From Candidatus Wolframiiraptor sinensis (GTDB taxonomy: Archaea > Thermoproteota > Nitrososphaeria_A > Caldarchaeales > Wolframiiraptoraceae), in assembly GCA_023268255.1 (NCBI GenBank), contig JALNJX010000004.1, positions 1 to 64,000 of the forward strand: a stretch of DNA of 64,000 bases, written 5' to 3'. Position 1 is the stretch's first letter; each line of letters opens with the position of its first letter. Position numbers and translations under genes: made by a program. This document shows, piece by piece, positions 23,692 through 32,294 of this stretch. The notes under the pieces were generated by a model. The model had not been told where the DNA came from. It saw only the letters and a list, made by a program, of their open reading frames with translations, and ran no database searches.

Positions 23692-25161
23692 TTGCTTGGA
23701 GGAAGCGTTAAGGCGTTGAGCGAGGATCTCAGGGAGTACTCGAGGCTTCTCGAGAGGGTTCTGGCGAGATTCCCGGAGCTGAGTAGAGAGGAGCTTGAGG
23801 CGATGGTCGAGGCTAAGCTGAGGGAGTCTAGGCTCCTGAACAGGGTCGGGGCGCTGCTGCTGGTCGCGGAGGAGCTCGGCGCATTCAGGGAGGGAGAAGA
23901 CGTCGGCGAGATAAAGTCCTATGCGAGGATCGGGAGCCTCGTCCCCGGCCTCCGCGATGTCTCAGTTCGGGGAATAGTATATGCTTTATCAGGCCCGGTG
24001 GAGGCGGGAGGCCATAAGCTTCTCAGGCTCAAAATGGGCGATGAGACTGGCTCCGTGAACCTGATAATCTGGGATGATAAGGTTGATGAGGTTGATGCTC
24101 TCGGCCTCAGGCTCGGAGATCAAATAGCGGTGCTCCACGGCTATACGAGGGAGAGAGTTGAGACCGGCAAGCCGGAGCTCCACGTCGGCTCCGGGGGAGC
24201 GGTCGCGAAGCTAAGCGAGGGCGCACGCGACCCGAGAAGCTTCTATCTCGATCTCGGAGAAGCCCTAGAGGCTGGGGACGGCGTATACGATGTGAGGGCC
24301 ATAGTCTTGGACGTCGGCGAGGAGAGGCAGGTGAGCACGAGATATGGAGAGGCGAGCATCCGGGAGATTAGGCTCATCGGAGAATCGGGCGAAACCAGGC
24401 TGACGATCTGGAGGGATAGGGTTACCGAGTTCAGAGACATCAAGGTCGGCGAGCGCATATACTTGACCGATGTAAGGCTTGAGGGGGGCCGCGCCGCGCT
24501 AACGCCCAGAAGCATCCTCGCCATCAGGGAGAGTCCATCAGAGGAGACCCTCAGGATCATCGAGGAGAGGAGAGTTCACGAGCTCATCCTAAGAGTTCTG
24601 GACGTTGTCGAGAGGAGAGCCGGCGTCATCACGATCGCGACAGACGGCAGGGATGTAATCAGGGTGCAGCCTTGCCCGCCGGGGGTCAAACCCGGCGACC
24701 ACCTGCTAATCAAGGATGCTGTGAAGGAGATTAGGCGGGGCAGGATAAGGCTGTTATGCGGCGAGGCAGGCGTCCAGAGGATCGAGCCCGCTCAGCCCAT
24801 CGAGCCGCCAAACAGGCTCATCAAGCTCTCGGACATCCTGTCTAAGCGGGATGCGGAGCTTCTCGACGTGATAGTCGAGGGCATACTCTATACGAAGACT
24901 CAGCCATTCAAGGTGAGGACGAGGTTCGGCGAGGTCGAGAAGGTCGGGTTCTGGCTGAAGGACGGGGACGCCGCTGTGCAGGGATCAGCATGGAGAGGCA
25001 AGGCCATGGAAATCGCGGCAATAGAGGAGGGAACAAAAATCAGGCTGAAATGGGTGAGCATAAGAACCAATATCTTCAACGAGCCCGAGATCCAGCTCGA
25101 TGAAGACTCGATAATAGAGGTTTTAGAAAAGCCGAAAGAAGAGGGGAAGCTCAAGGGATAG
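23692..25161 (+). CDS. Replication protein A-like single-stranded DNA-binding protein
   Basis: 489 residues from a TTG at 23692. A helical N-terminus (1-75) is followed by OB folds at about 90-175 (VRGIVYALSGP...LLRLKMGDETGSVNLIIWDD), 205-280 and 390-480 (VRTRFGEVEKVGFWLKDGDAAVQGSAW). The W-D at the end of the sheet and the repeated GSVNLIIW pattern are typical of archaeal RPA/replication factor A. It would coat single-stranded DNA in replication and repair. It overlaps, tail to tail, with the HAD phosphatase gene. Confidence 0.85.
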   Translation: MLGGSVKALSEDLREYSRLLERVLARFPELSREELEAMVEAKLRESRLLNRVGALLLVAEELGAFREGEDVGEIKSYARIGSLVPGLRDVSVRGIVYALSGPVEAGGHKLLRLKMGDETGSVNLIIWDDKVDEVDALGLRLGDQIAVLHGYTRERVETGKPELHVGSGGAVAKLSEGARDPRSFYLDLGEALEAGDGVYDVRAIVLDVGEERQVSTRYGEASIREIRLIGESGETRLTIWRDRVTEFRDIKVGERIYLTDVRLEGGRAALTPRSILAIRESPSEETLRIIEERRVHELILRVLDVVERRAGVITIATDGRDVIRVQPCPPGVKPGDHLLIKDAVKEIRRGRIRLLCGEAGVQRIEPAQPIEPPNRLIKLSDILSKRDAELLDVIVEGILYTKTQPFKVRTRFGEVEKVGFWLKDGDAAVQGSAWRGKAMEIAAIEEGTKIRLKWVSIRTNIFNEPEIQLDEDSIIEVLEKPKEEGKLKG

Positions 25162-25815
25162 AAGCAAATCGATCACTTCCATGACGCCCTCGCCATCCTT
25201 CTTCTTCGCAACGTAATCAGCAATCCTCTTGACCTCTGGATCGCCATCCGCTACCGCCGCCCTGAAGTCCGCCACTTCGAGTAGCTCTTGATCAATCTCA
25301 GAGTCTCCGATCGCCGCCACGAATCCTTGGACGTCGAGGAGCTTAAGCGCCTCCTTTAGGCCAAAACCCTTATCCACGCCGGGCGGGAGAATTATGATTA
25401 CACCCCTATTATTCTTGAATACCACTTTCAGTCCCATGATCTCGACCTCGCGCCTAACCGTCTTGAGATGCTTTTCATTAAATGAGATAGTATTCTCTTT
25501 CTCCTCTATAAATGGTAGGCGTGCGAGTTTCTTGATCATGCTTCTCCAGGTCTCATCTGCAAAGCATCGGTATTCCCCGGTTTCCGGAATATATACTGCG
25601 AGACCGGCCTCCAGAACCCACGCGTCAAAGAGATTCTTCAAATCCCACCTCCTCATGATGTATCTCCTATCCCTGCCGGTTGCAAGGATCAGCTTCCACC
25701 CCATCTCCCTTAAAGATGTCAATGCCTTCCTTATCCACGGCTTCACTTCGTCCTCCCCACCTCGAGTTAGAGTTCCATCAAGGTCGACTGCTAAGATCTT
25801 ACTCGATCTCAACAT
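25123..25815 (-). CDS. HAD phosphatase, phosphoglycolate/glucosyl-3-phosphoglycerate phosphatase candidate
   Basis: 230 residues of the archaeal type IIB HAD group. LAVDLDGTLTRGG is motif I, LATGRDRRYI motif II, DKGFGLKEALKLL gives the Lys of motif III, and AIGDSEIDQELLEVADFRAAVADG motif IV. Relatives are annotated as phosphoglycolate phosphatase. Here it is the last of four overlapping genes after a glucosyl-3-phosphoglycerate synthase, so removing the phosphate from glucosyl-3-phosphoglycerate is a strong alternative. It overlaps the channel gene by 17 bases. Confidence 0.8.
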   Translation of the reverse strand: MLRSSKILAVDLDGTLTRGGEDEVKPWIRKALTSLREMGWKLILATGRDRRYIMRRWDLKNLFDAWVLEAGLAVYIPETGEYRCFADETWRSMIKKLARLPFIEEKENTISFNEKHLKTVRREVEIMGLKVVFKNNRGVIIILPPGVDKGFGLKEALKLLDVQGFVAAIGDSEIDQELLEVADFRAAVADGDPEVKRIADYVAKKKDGEGVMEVIDLLLSLELPLFFRLF

Positions 25816-26548
25816 CTATCCCTCTCGCGTGATATGCCTTAACGATTTTCGCGGAAAGCCACCTAAGCTTCCTGAGGTTCACTATCGGCAGGCTCATTAT
25901 TACCTCAACCTTGTCTCCTGTTTCTTTTATTGAGATAAGCTCCGGGTCGCCGAGAAGCTCCGGCTTAATCTCCTTCATGACCTCCTGTACGGTCTCCTTA
26001 ACTCTATCGAGATCCATTCTCGGCATCATCAGCTTGAACTCTATGCGCCTCGCGATTGACTGGGACTTATTGATGACCGGATGTCTCAAGAAGAATGAAT
26101 TTGGAATTATAACGAGATCTCCATCATATGTTATGAGCTCTGTATCTATTCCACCTATGGACTTGACCACGCCCTCTACATCCCCAACCCTTATCCAGTC
26201 ATTCTCCTTAAATGGTCTCCTGATTGCGAGATACAATTCCGCGGCCATGTTCAGGAAAATATCCCTCATGCTCACGAGCACGAGAATGAATATCACGGCG
26301 CCGATTATGGATATCGCCATTACATCGAGGCTGAGAATGCTAATAGCTATAACCGCGCCCATGAATATTATAAAGTATCGGGCGATTTCAGCGAATTTAC
26401 TTGCGAAGCCGGTGCCAAACCTCGATAAACTCTTCTCAAAGCTCAGCCTAGCATGCTTGCTGAGGAAATACGTTATGACCAGGACTATCACCGCTGAGAT
26501 TATTCTCAAAATCAAATTCAACGTCTCTGGCTCCATTGACATGCTCAC
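25799..26548 (-). CDS. mscS: Small-conductance mechanosensitive channel (MscS family)
   Basis: 249 residues. Three N-terminal membrane segments (about 10-30, 50-70, 75-100) lead into the pore helix and the beta domain RPFKENDWIRVGDVEGVVKS, then GGIDTELITYDGDLVIIPNS, the signature of MscS. The C-terminal alpha/beta domain is short. The channel opens on membrane tension to let out solutes after a drop in osmolarity. Fourth-base overlap with the TrkA-like gene before it and with the phosphatase after it places it in the osmolyte operon. Confidence 0.9.
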   Translation of the reverse strand: MSMSMEPETLNLILRIISAVIVLVITYFLSKHARLSFEKSLSRFGTGFASKFAEIARYFIIFMGAVIAISILSLDVMAISIIGAVIFILVLVSMRDIFLNMAAELYLAIRRPFKENDWIRVGDVEGVVKSIGGIDTELITYDGDLVIIPNSFFLRHPVINKSQSIARRIEFKLMMPRMDLDRVKETVQEVMKEIKPELLGDPELISIKETGDKVEVIMSLPIVNLRKLRWLSAKIVKAYHARGIDVEIE

Positions 26549-27207
26549 CGCATCACCACATTTCTAGACAGCTGTAGTAGCTTTTCAATCTTCTCGCGAG
26601 GGCCCATAATGTATGCGCTCCCGCCGAGACTCACACTGCTAGGTGACGAACTAATTTCACCGGTTCTAGAGACGAATGCCGCGATGACATCATCATGCTT
26701 ATCTAATGCGCTTCTTAACTCATGGAGAAGCTTTTCGTTTAGTATTCTAACCGATGCTATCTCCAAGTTGTTTACAAGCGATGAGAATACCACATTCACG
26801 GGAGCACCCAGAATCTCGAAGAGCTGAATTGTTATCACGCGGTAAGGGTCTATAATGTAATTTATCTTCTCCTTTTTGAAGATCTCGTAATTCAGTGGAT
26901 TGTTTAGTATGCTTACCGTTATCGGGACCGCATTCTCTCTCGCAACTCGACAGTACCTAAGGTTTAGAGAATCGCTCTCGGTCGCGGCTATAACAGCGTC
27001 GAGTAGCTCGCTATTCTCCTTGATATAGTCTTCAACTCGATCAATCTCTTGAAATAAAACTTCTGCTGATGGAAACGTTCGCGAAAGCATCTCTACTTTC
27101 TCCCTCGTGAACTCGATAATTATCAGATGACCATCAGGATCGATTTCCCTAATGGCTCTCGCAGCGAAGTAGGCTGAGTGCCCTCCGCCGATGAGCAGAA
27201 CCCTCAC
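26545..27207 (-). CDS. TrkA/RCK-type NAD-binding regulatory protein
   Basis: 220 residues. VLLIGGGHSAYFAARAIREI is the Rossmann nucleotide-binding loop (variant GGGHSA), DAVIAATESDSLNLRYCRVAR the conserved second half of a TrkA-N domain, and the C-terminal 75 residues fit a TrkA-C domain. Such proteins gate K+ channels or transporters in response to NAD(H) or other ligands. No K+ channel gene adjoins it; it overlaps the synthase and the MscS channel by four bases each, suggesting it regulates osmotic response here. Confidence 0.82.
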   Translation of the reverse strand: MRVLLIGGGHSAYFAARAIREIDPDGHLIIIEFTREKVEMLSRTFPSAEVLFQEIDRVEDYIKENSELLDAVIAATESDSLNLRYCRVARENAVPITVSILNNPLNYEIFKKEKINYIIDPYRVITIQLFEILGAPVNVVFSSLVNNLEIASVRILNEKLLHELRSALDKHDDVIAAFVSRTGEISSSPSSVSLGGSAYIMGPREKIEKLLQLSRNVVMR

Positions 27208-27971
27208 ACGAATCCCCTCTCCGACTCGAGCCCTAAGTCCATTGCCCTAACACCGCTCATATACTTCTCGGCCCACCTCGGATCCACCTTCTGATCTCTT
27301 ATTGCTCTTCTCAGGATAGCGGCCGCGACCTCGTAGGCCATGTCGGTCAAGGCGTGAAGAGGCTTCATGTCGTGATCCTTATAGCCTATGTCCCGCTCCA
27401 CGATCCTGGCCCCGAGCTTGTAAAAATCTATCAGTAGGCCAACATCAACCCCCCAGCCGCGCTCAAACTCCACCTTGTAGAAAAGCTTTCTGAGACCGGC
27501 GATCTCGCCGCTGAGAGGTTGCCTGAACTTGGCTAGCTCCGGGTAAAACATTCTTAGGAGCGGCTTCGCGACGAGCTCGGTCACCCTGCCAGCCGCCCTC
27601 TCAAAGCACCCTTTCACGAATTCTGCCTGCCCTGAAATTATAGGTTCAGCAAGTTTCTCGATGAACTCAGGCGTCACATTCCTTATATCGATGTCAAGAT
27701 ATACGAGGATGTCGCATGATGCTAGATATGCTCCATCTCTCATGGCAATGCCTTTGCCAGGATAAATCAAGTCACTTTGCACAATAACTTTAGCGCCCTC
27801 ACGTTCAGCGATTCTAATAGTATCATCCATACTGCCGCCGTCAATAACTATCACCTCTTCCACGCGATGAGCTTTAAATGCGGTCCTGACAGCGCGCTTA
27901 ACGTAATGAGCCCTATTCTTCGTGGGGAATATCACCGAGATACTCATTCCAGAATTATCATGAATCATCAT
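27204..27971 (-). CDS. Glucosyl-3-phosphoglycerate synthase-like GT-A glycosyltransferase
   Basis: 255 residues. SVIFPTKNRAHYVKRAV starts the GT-A fold, VIDGGSMDDT is the nucleotide-sugar site, YLDIDIRN holds the metal-binding DxD, and FRQPLSGEIAGLR with GWGVDVGLLID matches the acceptor-binding region of GpgS (GT81). GpgS makes glucosyl-3-phosphoglycerate, precursor of the compatible solute glucosylglycerate. An internal ATG (MSISVIFPT) eight residues in is an equally good start. First gene of a four-gene overlapping operon. Confidence 0.78.
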   Translation of the reverse strand: MMIHDNSGMSISVIFPTKNRAHYVKRAVRTAFKAHRVEEVIVIDGGSMDDTIRIAEREGAKVIVQSDLIYPGKGIAMRDGAYLASCDILVYLDIDIRNVTPEFIEKLAEPIISGQAEFVKGCFERAAGRVTELVAKPLLRMFYPELAKFRQPLSGEIAGLRKLFYKVEFERGWGVDVGLLIDFYKLGARIVERDIGYKDHDMKPLHALTDMAYEVAAAILRRAIRDQKVDPRWAEKYMSGVRAMDLGLESERGFV

Positions 27972-28237
27972 GATATATATGCGTTTGGAAAATTTCGAGG
28001 AATACTATGGCAGTTCGCCAAACTACACCGAGATCTATGAGCTCATCCACATATTCGTGAAGAATAATCCGGGCGCTAACTTATCGAGCGCTGTGAATTC
28101 GCATAATAGCGCAATGGAAAGTTTTGGTCTAATGTGGCTCAATGGGCCTCTGATGGGTGAGCGCGCATTTTGCGGCACGAGATGTGGAGAAACGCTTAAC
28201 TATGGTCATTACAGATATGCGTTGAGATGAGAAGGGA

Positions 28238-29059
28238 GTGGAAGATTTTTCCCGCGAGCATGTCCGCACCGTGCTCTCCCTGATACCCTGCATCCTCCTA
28301 AGCTATGCCCTCATTAATGCATCATACTCAGCATTTTCTCAAGAATTAGAGGAGAGACTACATACCGACTGGGCCATAGTGAATTACGAGGTTATTCCGC
28401 TGATGCCACTTGCAGGCGAGAGATCGAGGCTCCAAGTCTCCGTAGGTATAGCTGCGATAATAGAGCCGCTACCTCAAACGGTCGAGGTGGCGCTGAAAAT
28501 AGATGGTGTTCAAAAGGGCGCATATATCCTTACATTCGAAGGGGATCCCGCTCAAGTTTTAACCATAGAGGTGGATTGGGCTGCGGTTGCCGGGAAGCAC
28601 CTCTTCGCGTGGATAATAGATCCGCTTTCCAAATATGATGACCCGGATTTGGAGAACAATTACGTGGCGTTTGACTTGGAGATAGCGCCAGCAGCCGAGA
28701 CCGAGAGCGTTGCGACCACGGTTGTTGTGACTGAAACGATCACGACGACCCAGATCGAGGAGGCGACCGTTCCCGGAAAGTGCCCGGAGCATCCAGAGAT
28801 GGGCTCCATAACCGAGACTGTGACGAGGGGAGAAACTACGATCATGATCTTGGAGACCGCGAGAACCGAGACCCTCACAGAGATATCGCATCACCCCTTT
28901 ACGGTGACGGAGAAAGTCACGGAGACCATGACGACTCCGGTCAAGGAAGTTGAAAAAATACGTGGATTATTTGCTGCTTGGAGTTTTTGGAGGAGCTTCA
29001 GCCTTGGTTGCGGGGATACTGGGGTTAATGTTTGGACGCAGGCTCTTCAAGAAGACTGA
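28238..29059 (+). CDS. Surface protein with CARDB-like ectodomain, N-terminal part, frameshifted
   Basis: A membrane or signal helix (about 12-33) precedes a beta domain of the CARDB type (residues about 60-155, with DPDLENNYVAFDLEI near its end) and a Thr/Val-rich linker with repeated TETIT/TVTEKVTET motifs. After VKEVEK the frame departs at an A6 run (28953-28958) into unlikely sequence and stops at 29059. With five A's it would read VEKYVDYLLLGVFGGAS and join the gene starting at 28950. Probably one about 408-residue cell-surface protein. Confidence 0.72.
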   Translation: MEDFSREHVRTVLSLIPCILLSYALINASYSAFSQELEERLHTDWAIVNYEVIPLMPLAGERSRLQVSVGIAAIIEPLPQTVEVALKIDGVQKGAYILTFEGDPAQVLTIEVDWAAVAGKHLFAWIIDPLSKYDDPDLENNYVAFDLEIAPAAETESVATTVVVTETITTTQIEEATVPGKCPEHPEMGSITETVTRGETTIMILETARTETLTEISHHPFTVTEKVTETMTTPVKEVEKIRGLFAAWSFWRSFSLGCGDTGVNVWTQALQED

Positions 29060-29465
29060 GCTGCCCCCTCTGGGGAAGTCGGAGAAGCTACCCGAGATGG
29101 CGATCTTTTCAAGCACCATTTATCGCCTCGCGAGAAAGTTGGATGGAGGTGAGTGGGAAGCTAAGCCCGGAGAACATATTCCAGAAACCGGCGGCATAAT
29201 AACGGTTGATAAAGAAGGAAATGTGGCGATAATTTCAGATTACCAATGCTTATACAGCTCCGAGATCAACAAAAGACCATTAGCTAGAGAAGACCTTGAG
29301 AAGATGGATAGAAGAATACTTGAGAACCTCCTAGATCAATTGAAAAGCACTAGAGAGACGACGGAGGCCATGGAGCTCGAATTAAACGATAAGCAAAGGC
29401 AGGCCATAGAAGAGGTGATACAGAGAATGGAGGAGGAGCTTTCCAGAAGAAAACTAACCCAGTAA
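28950..29465 (+). CDS. C-terminal part of the same surface protein: membrane anchor and cytoplasmic domain
   Basis: Begins KKYVDYLLLGVFGGASALVAGILGL, a transmembrane helix followed by the basic stop-transfer GRRLFKK, then about 130 residues of cytoplasmic sequence ending in a charged coiled coil (DKQRQAIEEVIQRMEEELSRRK). The helix has no natural signal region before it in this frame, and the TTG at 28950 lies within the upstream gene, so it looks like the continuation of 28238. The cytoplasmic domain is not recognised. Confidence 0.7.
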   Translation: MKKYVDYLLLGVFGGASALVAGILGLMFGRRLFKKTELPPLGKSEKLPEMAIFSSTIYRLARKLDGGEWEAKPGEHIPETGGIITVDKEGNVAIISDYQCLYSSEINKRPLAREDLEKMDRRILENLLDQLKSTRETTEAMELELNDKQRQAIEEVIQRMEEELSRRKLTQ

Positions 29466-29537
29466 AAACAACTTCAGCAATGCGCTCCTTAACGTTGAGG
29501 CAAAGCCACTCATGATCCTTATAAATCGTTGATGGAG

Positions 29538-29610
29538 GGCCGCGGCTGGGATTCGAACCCAGGCATCCGGCTCCACAGGCCGGAAGGCTAACCGCTACCT
29601 CACCGCGGCC
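29538..29610 (-). tRNA. tRNA-His(GUG)
   Basis: Minus strand: acceptor GCCGCGG/CCGCGGC with an encoded extra G before position 1 opposite a C discriminator, the mark of tRNA-His. The anticodon loop is CTGTGGA in stem CCGGC/GCCGG, giving GUG, and the T arm is CTGGG TTCGAAT CCCAG. No intron. Confidence 0.94.
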
Positions 29611-29736
29611 AGCTCATCTCGAAATTCATGCTTGCTCGCGGTTTTTAGCCTTATTTCTCCCAGATCATGCTCTCCCTGGCTATTGGCTTTCTGGAAAGCT
29701 ATTTTACGCGGCTGGCTTCCGGCTTATTGAGCCTCC

Positions 29737-30396
29737 TTGGAGGTTCTCCAGCTCTTCCTCCTGGTAGTCTTTGTCTCGGCTTCCGGCGCTCTTGCTCCAG
29801 GCCCCCTCCTCTTCGCCACGATGAATGTTTCTCTTAGGGCTGGCAGGTATGCGGGCTTCATGGCCGCGCTGGGGCACATGGCGTTCGAGCTTCCCTTAAT
29901 CCTGGCAATAACATTTGGCATCTGGAGCTTCATACAGGATCCGGGCACAAGCTTCATGATAGGCATCGTGGGCTCGGCCGCGCTCGTTGCCTTCGGGCTC
30001 CTCCAGATCCGCTCCTCGATCAAAAGCTTCTCAGGCAATGATCCAGGAAGCAGCGGCCAGATCCCCCTGCTGACTCGCGGCGCTGGTCTTCTGGCAGCCT
30101 TCCTAGTCGGCTTAACCTTCACGGCCTTAAACCCCTACTTCCTCACGTGGTGGTTCACCGTGGGGTTACCACTAATCTCCGAGGGAATTAGGATGGGCGG
30201 GCTCGCGGGGATACTCACGATGTTCGGCTTCCACATCTGGCTTGATTACGCCTGGCTGGGAGCAGCCGGCTACGCCACCGCCACGGGCGCCAAATTCCTC
30301 AAGCCTAAGCATATGAACCTGCTCTCATTAGCGCTCGCGATCGCGATAATCCTGCTCGGAGCCTCGCTCCTCGCTCAAACGCTCGGAGCCATTTAG
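29737..30396 (+). CDS. LysE/RhtB-family exporter
   Basis: 219 residues with six membrane segments. ASGALAPGPLLFATMNVSLRAGRYAGFMAALGH is the conserved N-terminal signature of LysE exporters (PGP motif), and FTALNPYFLTWWF is the second conserved region with the NPY/TWW pattern. Members export basic amino acids, homoserine/threonine or similar. Translation starts at a TTG at 29737. Followed after 13 bases by a small membrane protein and rpiA on the same strand. Confidence 0.85.
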   Translation: MEVLQLFLLVVFVSASGALAPGPLLFATMNVSLRAGRYAGFMAALGHMAFELPLILAITFGIWSFIQDPGTSFMIGIVGSAALVAFGLLQIRSSIKSFSGNDPGSSGQIPLLTRGAGLLAAFLVGLTFTALNPYFLTWWFTVGLPLISEGIRMGGLAGILTMFGFHIWLDYAWLGAAGYATATGAKFLKPKHMNLLSLALAIAIILLGASLLAQTLGAI

Positions 30397-30409
30397 GGCG
30401 GATGAGAGC

Positions 30410-30712
30410 TTGCTGGACCTCCCGATCCTCCTCGTTTTAATCGTTTTCGCCGCCACAACGATATTCTACATCATGCTATACTGGAGGATCTCATCTAGAT
30501 GCTCGAAGCCCCATGCCCTGAGGCGCGAGGATGTTGATGCGGATGAGGAGGTCGCTAAGCTGAGAGGCGCCCTGCCCGATGATTATGGTAAGCTGAAGGC
30601 GCTGCTGGAGGAGTTAAAGGAGATAAGGAGGAGAGCCGAGCTTCTTCTACATGAAGGAGGAGGTTCTGAGGGCGAGGGAGGTGGCGATAAGAGAAGCCCT
30701 GAAGGAGATTAG
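30410..30712 (+). CDS. Small single-pass membrane protein with coiled coil
   Basis: About 100 residues from a TTG at 30410: one N-terminal membrane helix (LPILLVLIVFAATTIFYIMLYW), a charged helical part (KLKALLEELKEIRRRAELLL) and a Gly/Glu-rich tail. Its last 62 bases overlap rpiA in another frame, so the natural C-terminus is uncertain. Plausibly a real gene because it fills the gap between lysE and rpiA tightly, but it matches no family I know. Confidence 0.5.
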   Translation: MLDLPILLVLIVFAATTIFYIMLYWRISSRCSKPHALRREDVDADEEVAKLRGALPDDYGKLKALLEELKEIRRRAELLLHEGGGSEGEGGGDKRSPEGD

Positions 30713-31355
30713 GGATGGAATGGTCATAGGATATGGTTCCGGGACCACCGTCGCCCAGATGACCGCGATCCTGAGGGAGCTGGTGCGCGAGCAGGAGCTG
30801 GATCTCCTCTTCATACCATCATCCCTCCAGTCAACAGATCTCCTCATCTCGCATGGGCTACGGGTCGCTTCGCTCAACGAGTATCCTGAGCCAGATCTAA
30901 TGCTCGATAGCTTCGACCAGGTGGACTCTGAGGGTAACGTGATTAAGGGCGGTGGAGGGGCTCTTCTCAGGGAGAAGGTGTTAATGCAGGCATCTAGGAG
31001 AGTAATCCTCGTCGGCGACCACCTGAAGCTCAAGGAGAAGATGGACTTCCCAGTGCCAATCGAGATCCTCCAATATGCCTATCCGCACGCAAAGAGAGTT
31101 CTGAGCTCATGGGGCCTGAGAATGGAGGCGAGGATATCGGGTGGAAAGATGGGGCCAGTAATAACGGACAACGGAAACATCCTAGCAGATGTTCACGCAG
31201 GGACAATAGATGATCCAGAAAACCTGGACAGGATCCTGAAAAGCGTCGCCGGGATACTGGAGACAGGCATATGCCCCAAAGCAGCCGACCAAATCATAAT
31301 AGGATATCCTGATGGCGGCATCAAGCGCATAAACATCAATAGAAGAAGGCTTTAA
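30651..31355 (+). CDS. rpiA: Ribose-5-phosphate isomerase A
   Basis: 234 residues. IGYGSGTTVAQM is the phosphate-binding loop, DSFDQVDSEGNVIKGGGGALLREKVL is the active-site segment with the catalytic Asp and Glu, and GPVITDNGNILAD the C-terminal signature. It interconverts ribose 5-phosphate and ribulose 5-phosphate, which in archaea supplies ribose for nucleotides from the RuMP-type route. Starts at the ATG at 30651. Confidence 0.94.
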   Translation: MKEEVLRAREVAIREALKEIRDGMVIGYGSGTTVAQMTAILRELVREQELDLLFIPSSLQSTDLLISHGLRVASLNEYPEPDLMLDSFDQVDSEGNVIKGGGGALLREKVLMQASRRVILVGDHLKLKEKMDFPVPIEILQYAYPHAKRVLSSWGLRMEARISGGKMGPVITDNGNILADVHAGTIDDPENLDRILKSVAGILETGICPKAADQIIIGYPDGGIKRININRRRL

Positions 31356-31433
31356 CAAGTCTTAGCGCTCAAAAAGCACTGGCACGAGAATATCATGCTA
31401 TGACTCTCTCAATCTCGGAGATGTAGTATGACA

Positions 31434-31518
31434 TGCGGGGGGTGGGATTTGAACCCACGAACCCCTACGGGACAGGGGCCTGAGCCCTGCGCCGTTGACC
31501 AGGCTTGGCTACCCCCGC
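31434..31518 (-). tRNA. tRNA-Leu(CAG)
   Basis: Minus strand, 85 nt. Acceptor GCGGGGG/CCCCCGC, discriminator A. The anticodon loop CTCAGGC in stem CAGGG/CCCTG gives CAG. A long variable arm marks class II, and the T arm is GTGGG TTCAAAT CCCAC. No intron. Confidence 0.94.
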
Positions 31519-31561
31519 TATCCCCTCGATTAATTTCCCCACGGTAGGCTTCTCATAAGCC

Positions 31562-32251
31562 TTATCCCGGGGTTACTAGCGTTCCGATGATCTCTCCGGC
31601 TAATGCCTTCTCGAGGTTCTCGGGCTTTCTCCCATCGATCACGAGGACTGTTACCCCGCTTCTCTTCAGAACTTTTATGGCTAGCTGGTCGATCAGCTTG
31701 TACTCGCCGGCGGCGTGAGATGATTCTCGGAGAATCTCCTCGAGCCTTGATAATGTGACTTCTCTCAGCAGCTTCGCGTGCGGGCTCCTCTTGGGATCAG
31801 CCGTGTATACTCCCTCCACGTCCGTGGCTATGATCAGCTTCTCGGCTCCTATTGCCTCGGCCGCCAGAGCCGCGACCGCCGTCGTCGATTGCGCCGGCTG
31901 AAGCCCTCCTGCTACAACGATTCTCCCGGTCTCTGAGTACTCCACCAGCTGCTCTAGGCTTTCTGGAATCGCCCGGCAAGCCTTCTCGCCGAGCAGCGCT
32001 GAGAAGATCATCGCGTGTATTCTCGTCACCTTGATCGCCAGCATGTCGCAGAATGCCTCGCTTAGGCCGAGGCTCCTCGCGGCCGAGATGTATCTCCTCG
32101 CCTCCTCCCCTCCGCCGACCACCACGCACCATCTTCCGCCGGTGAAGCTCCTCGAAATCGTCTCCGCATATGATCTCATTAGGCTCAGGTCTAGGCCGCT
32201 TGGCCCGGATATCAAGTGCCCGCCTATCTTTACAACCAGATTAGAGGGCAT
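31562..32251 (-). CDS. pyrH: UMP kinase, archaeal type
   Basis: 229 residues of the amino-acid kinase fold. LVVKIGGHLIS opens it, CVVVGGGEEAR is the phosphate loop, GRIVVAGGLQPAQSTTAVAALAAEAIGAEKLIIATDVEGVYTADP is the nucleotide-binding core (about 108-152), and HAAGEYKLIDQLAIKVLKRSG matches the archaeal form. It phosphorylates UMP to UDP. Located just downstream of, and on the same strand as, EF-1alpha with a 43-base gap. Confidence 0.9.
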   Translation of the reverse strand: MPSNLVVKIGGHLISGPSGLDLSLMRSYAETISRSFTGGRWCVVVGGGEEARRYISAARSLGLSEAFCDMLAIKVTRIHAMIFSALLGEKACRAIPESLEQLVEYSETGRIVVAGGLQPAQSTTAVAALAAEAIGAEKLIIATDVEGVYTADPKRSPHAKLLREVTLSRLEEILRESSHAAGEYKLIDQLAIKVLKRSGVTVLVIDGRKPENLEKALAGEIIGTLVTPG

Positions 32252-32294
32252 GCTTCAGCATGAATTGGAAAAAATATGTGAGATAAGTGTTTGG

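Noticed and set aside
27970-28230. Open frame of 86 codons upstream of the surface-protein gene
   Set aside because: Starts inside the divergent glycosyltransferase start codon and over a likely TATA region, and its composition does not look like its neighbours. Probably chance.
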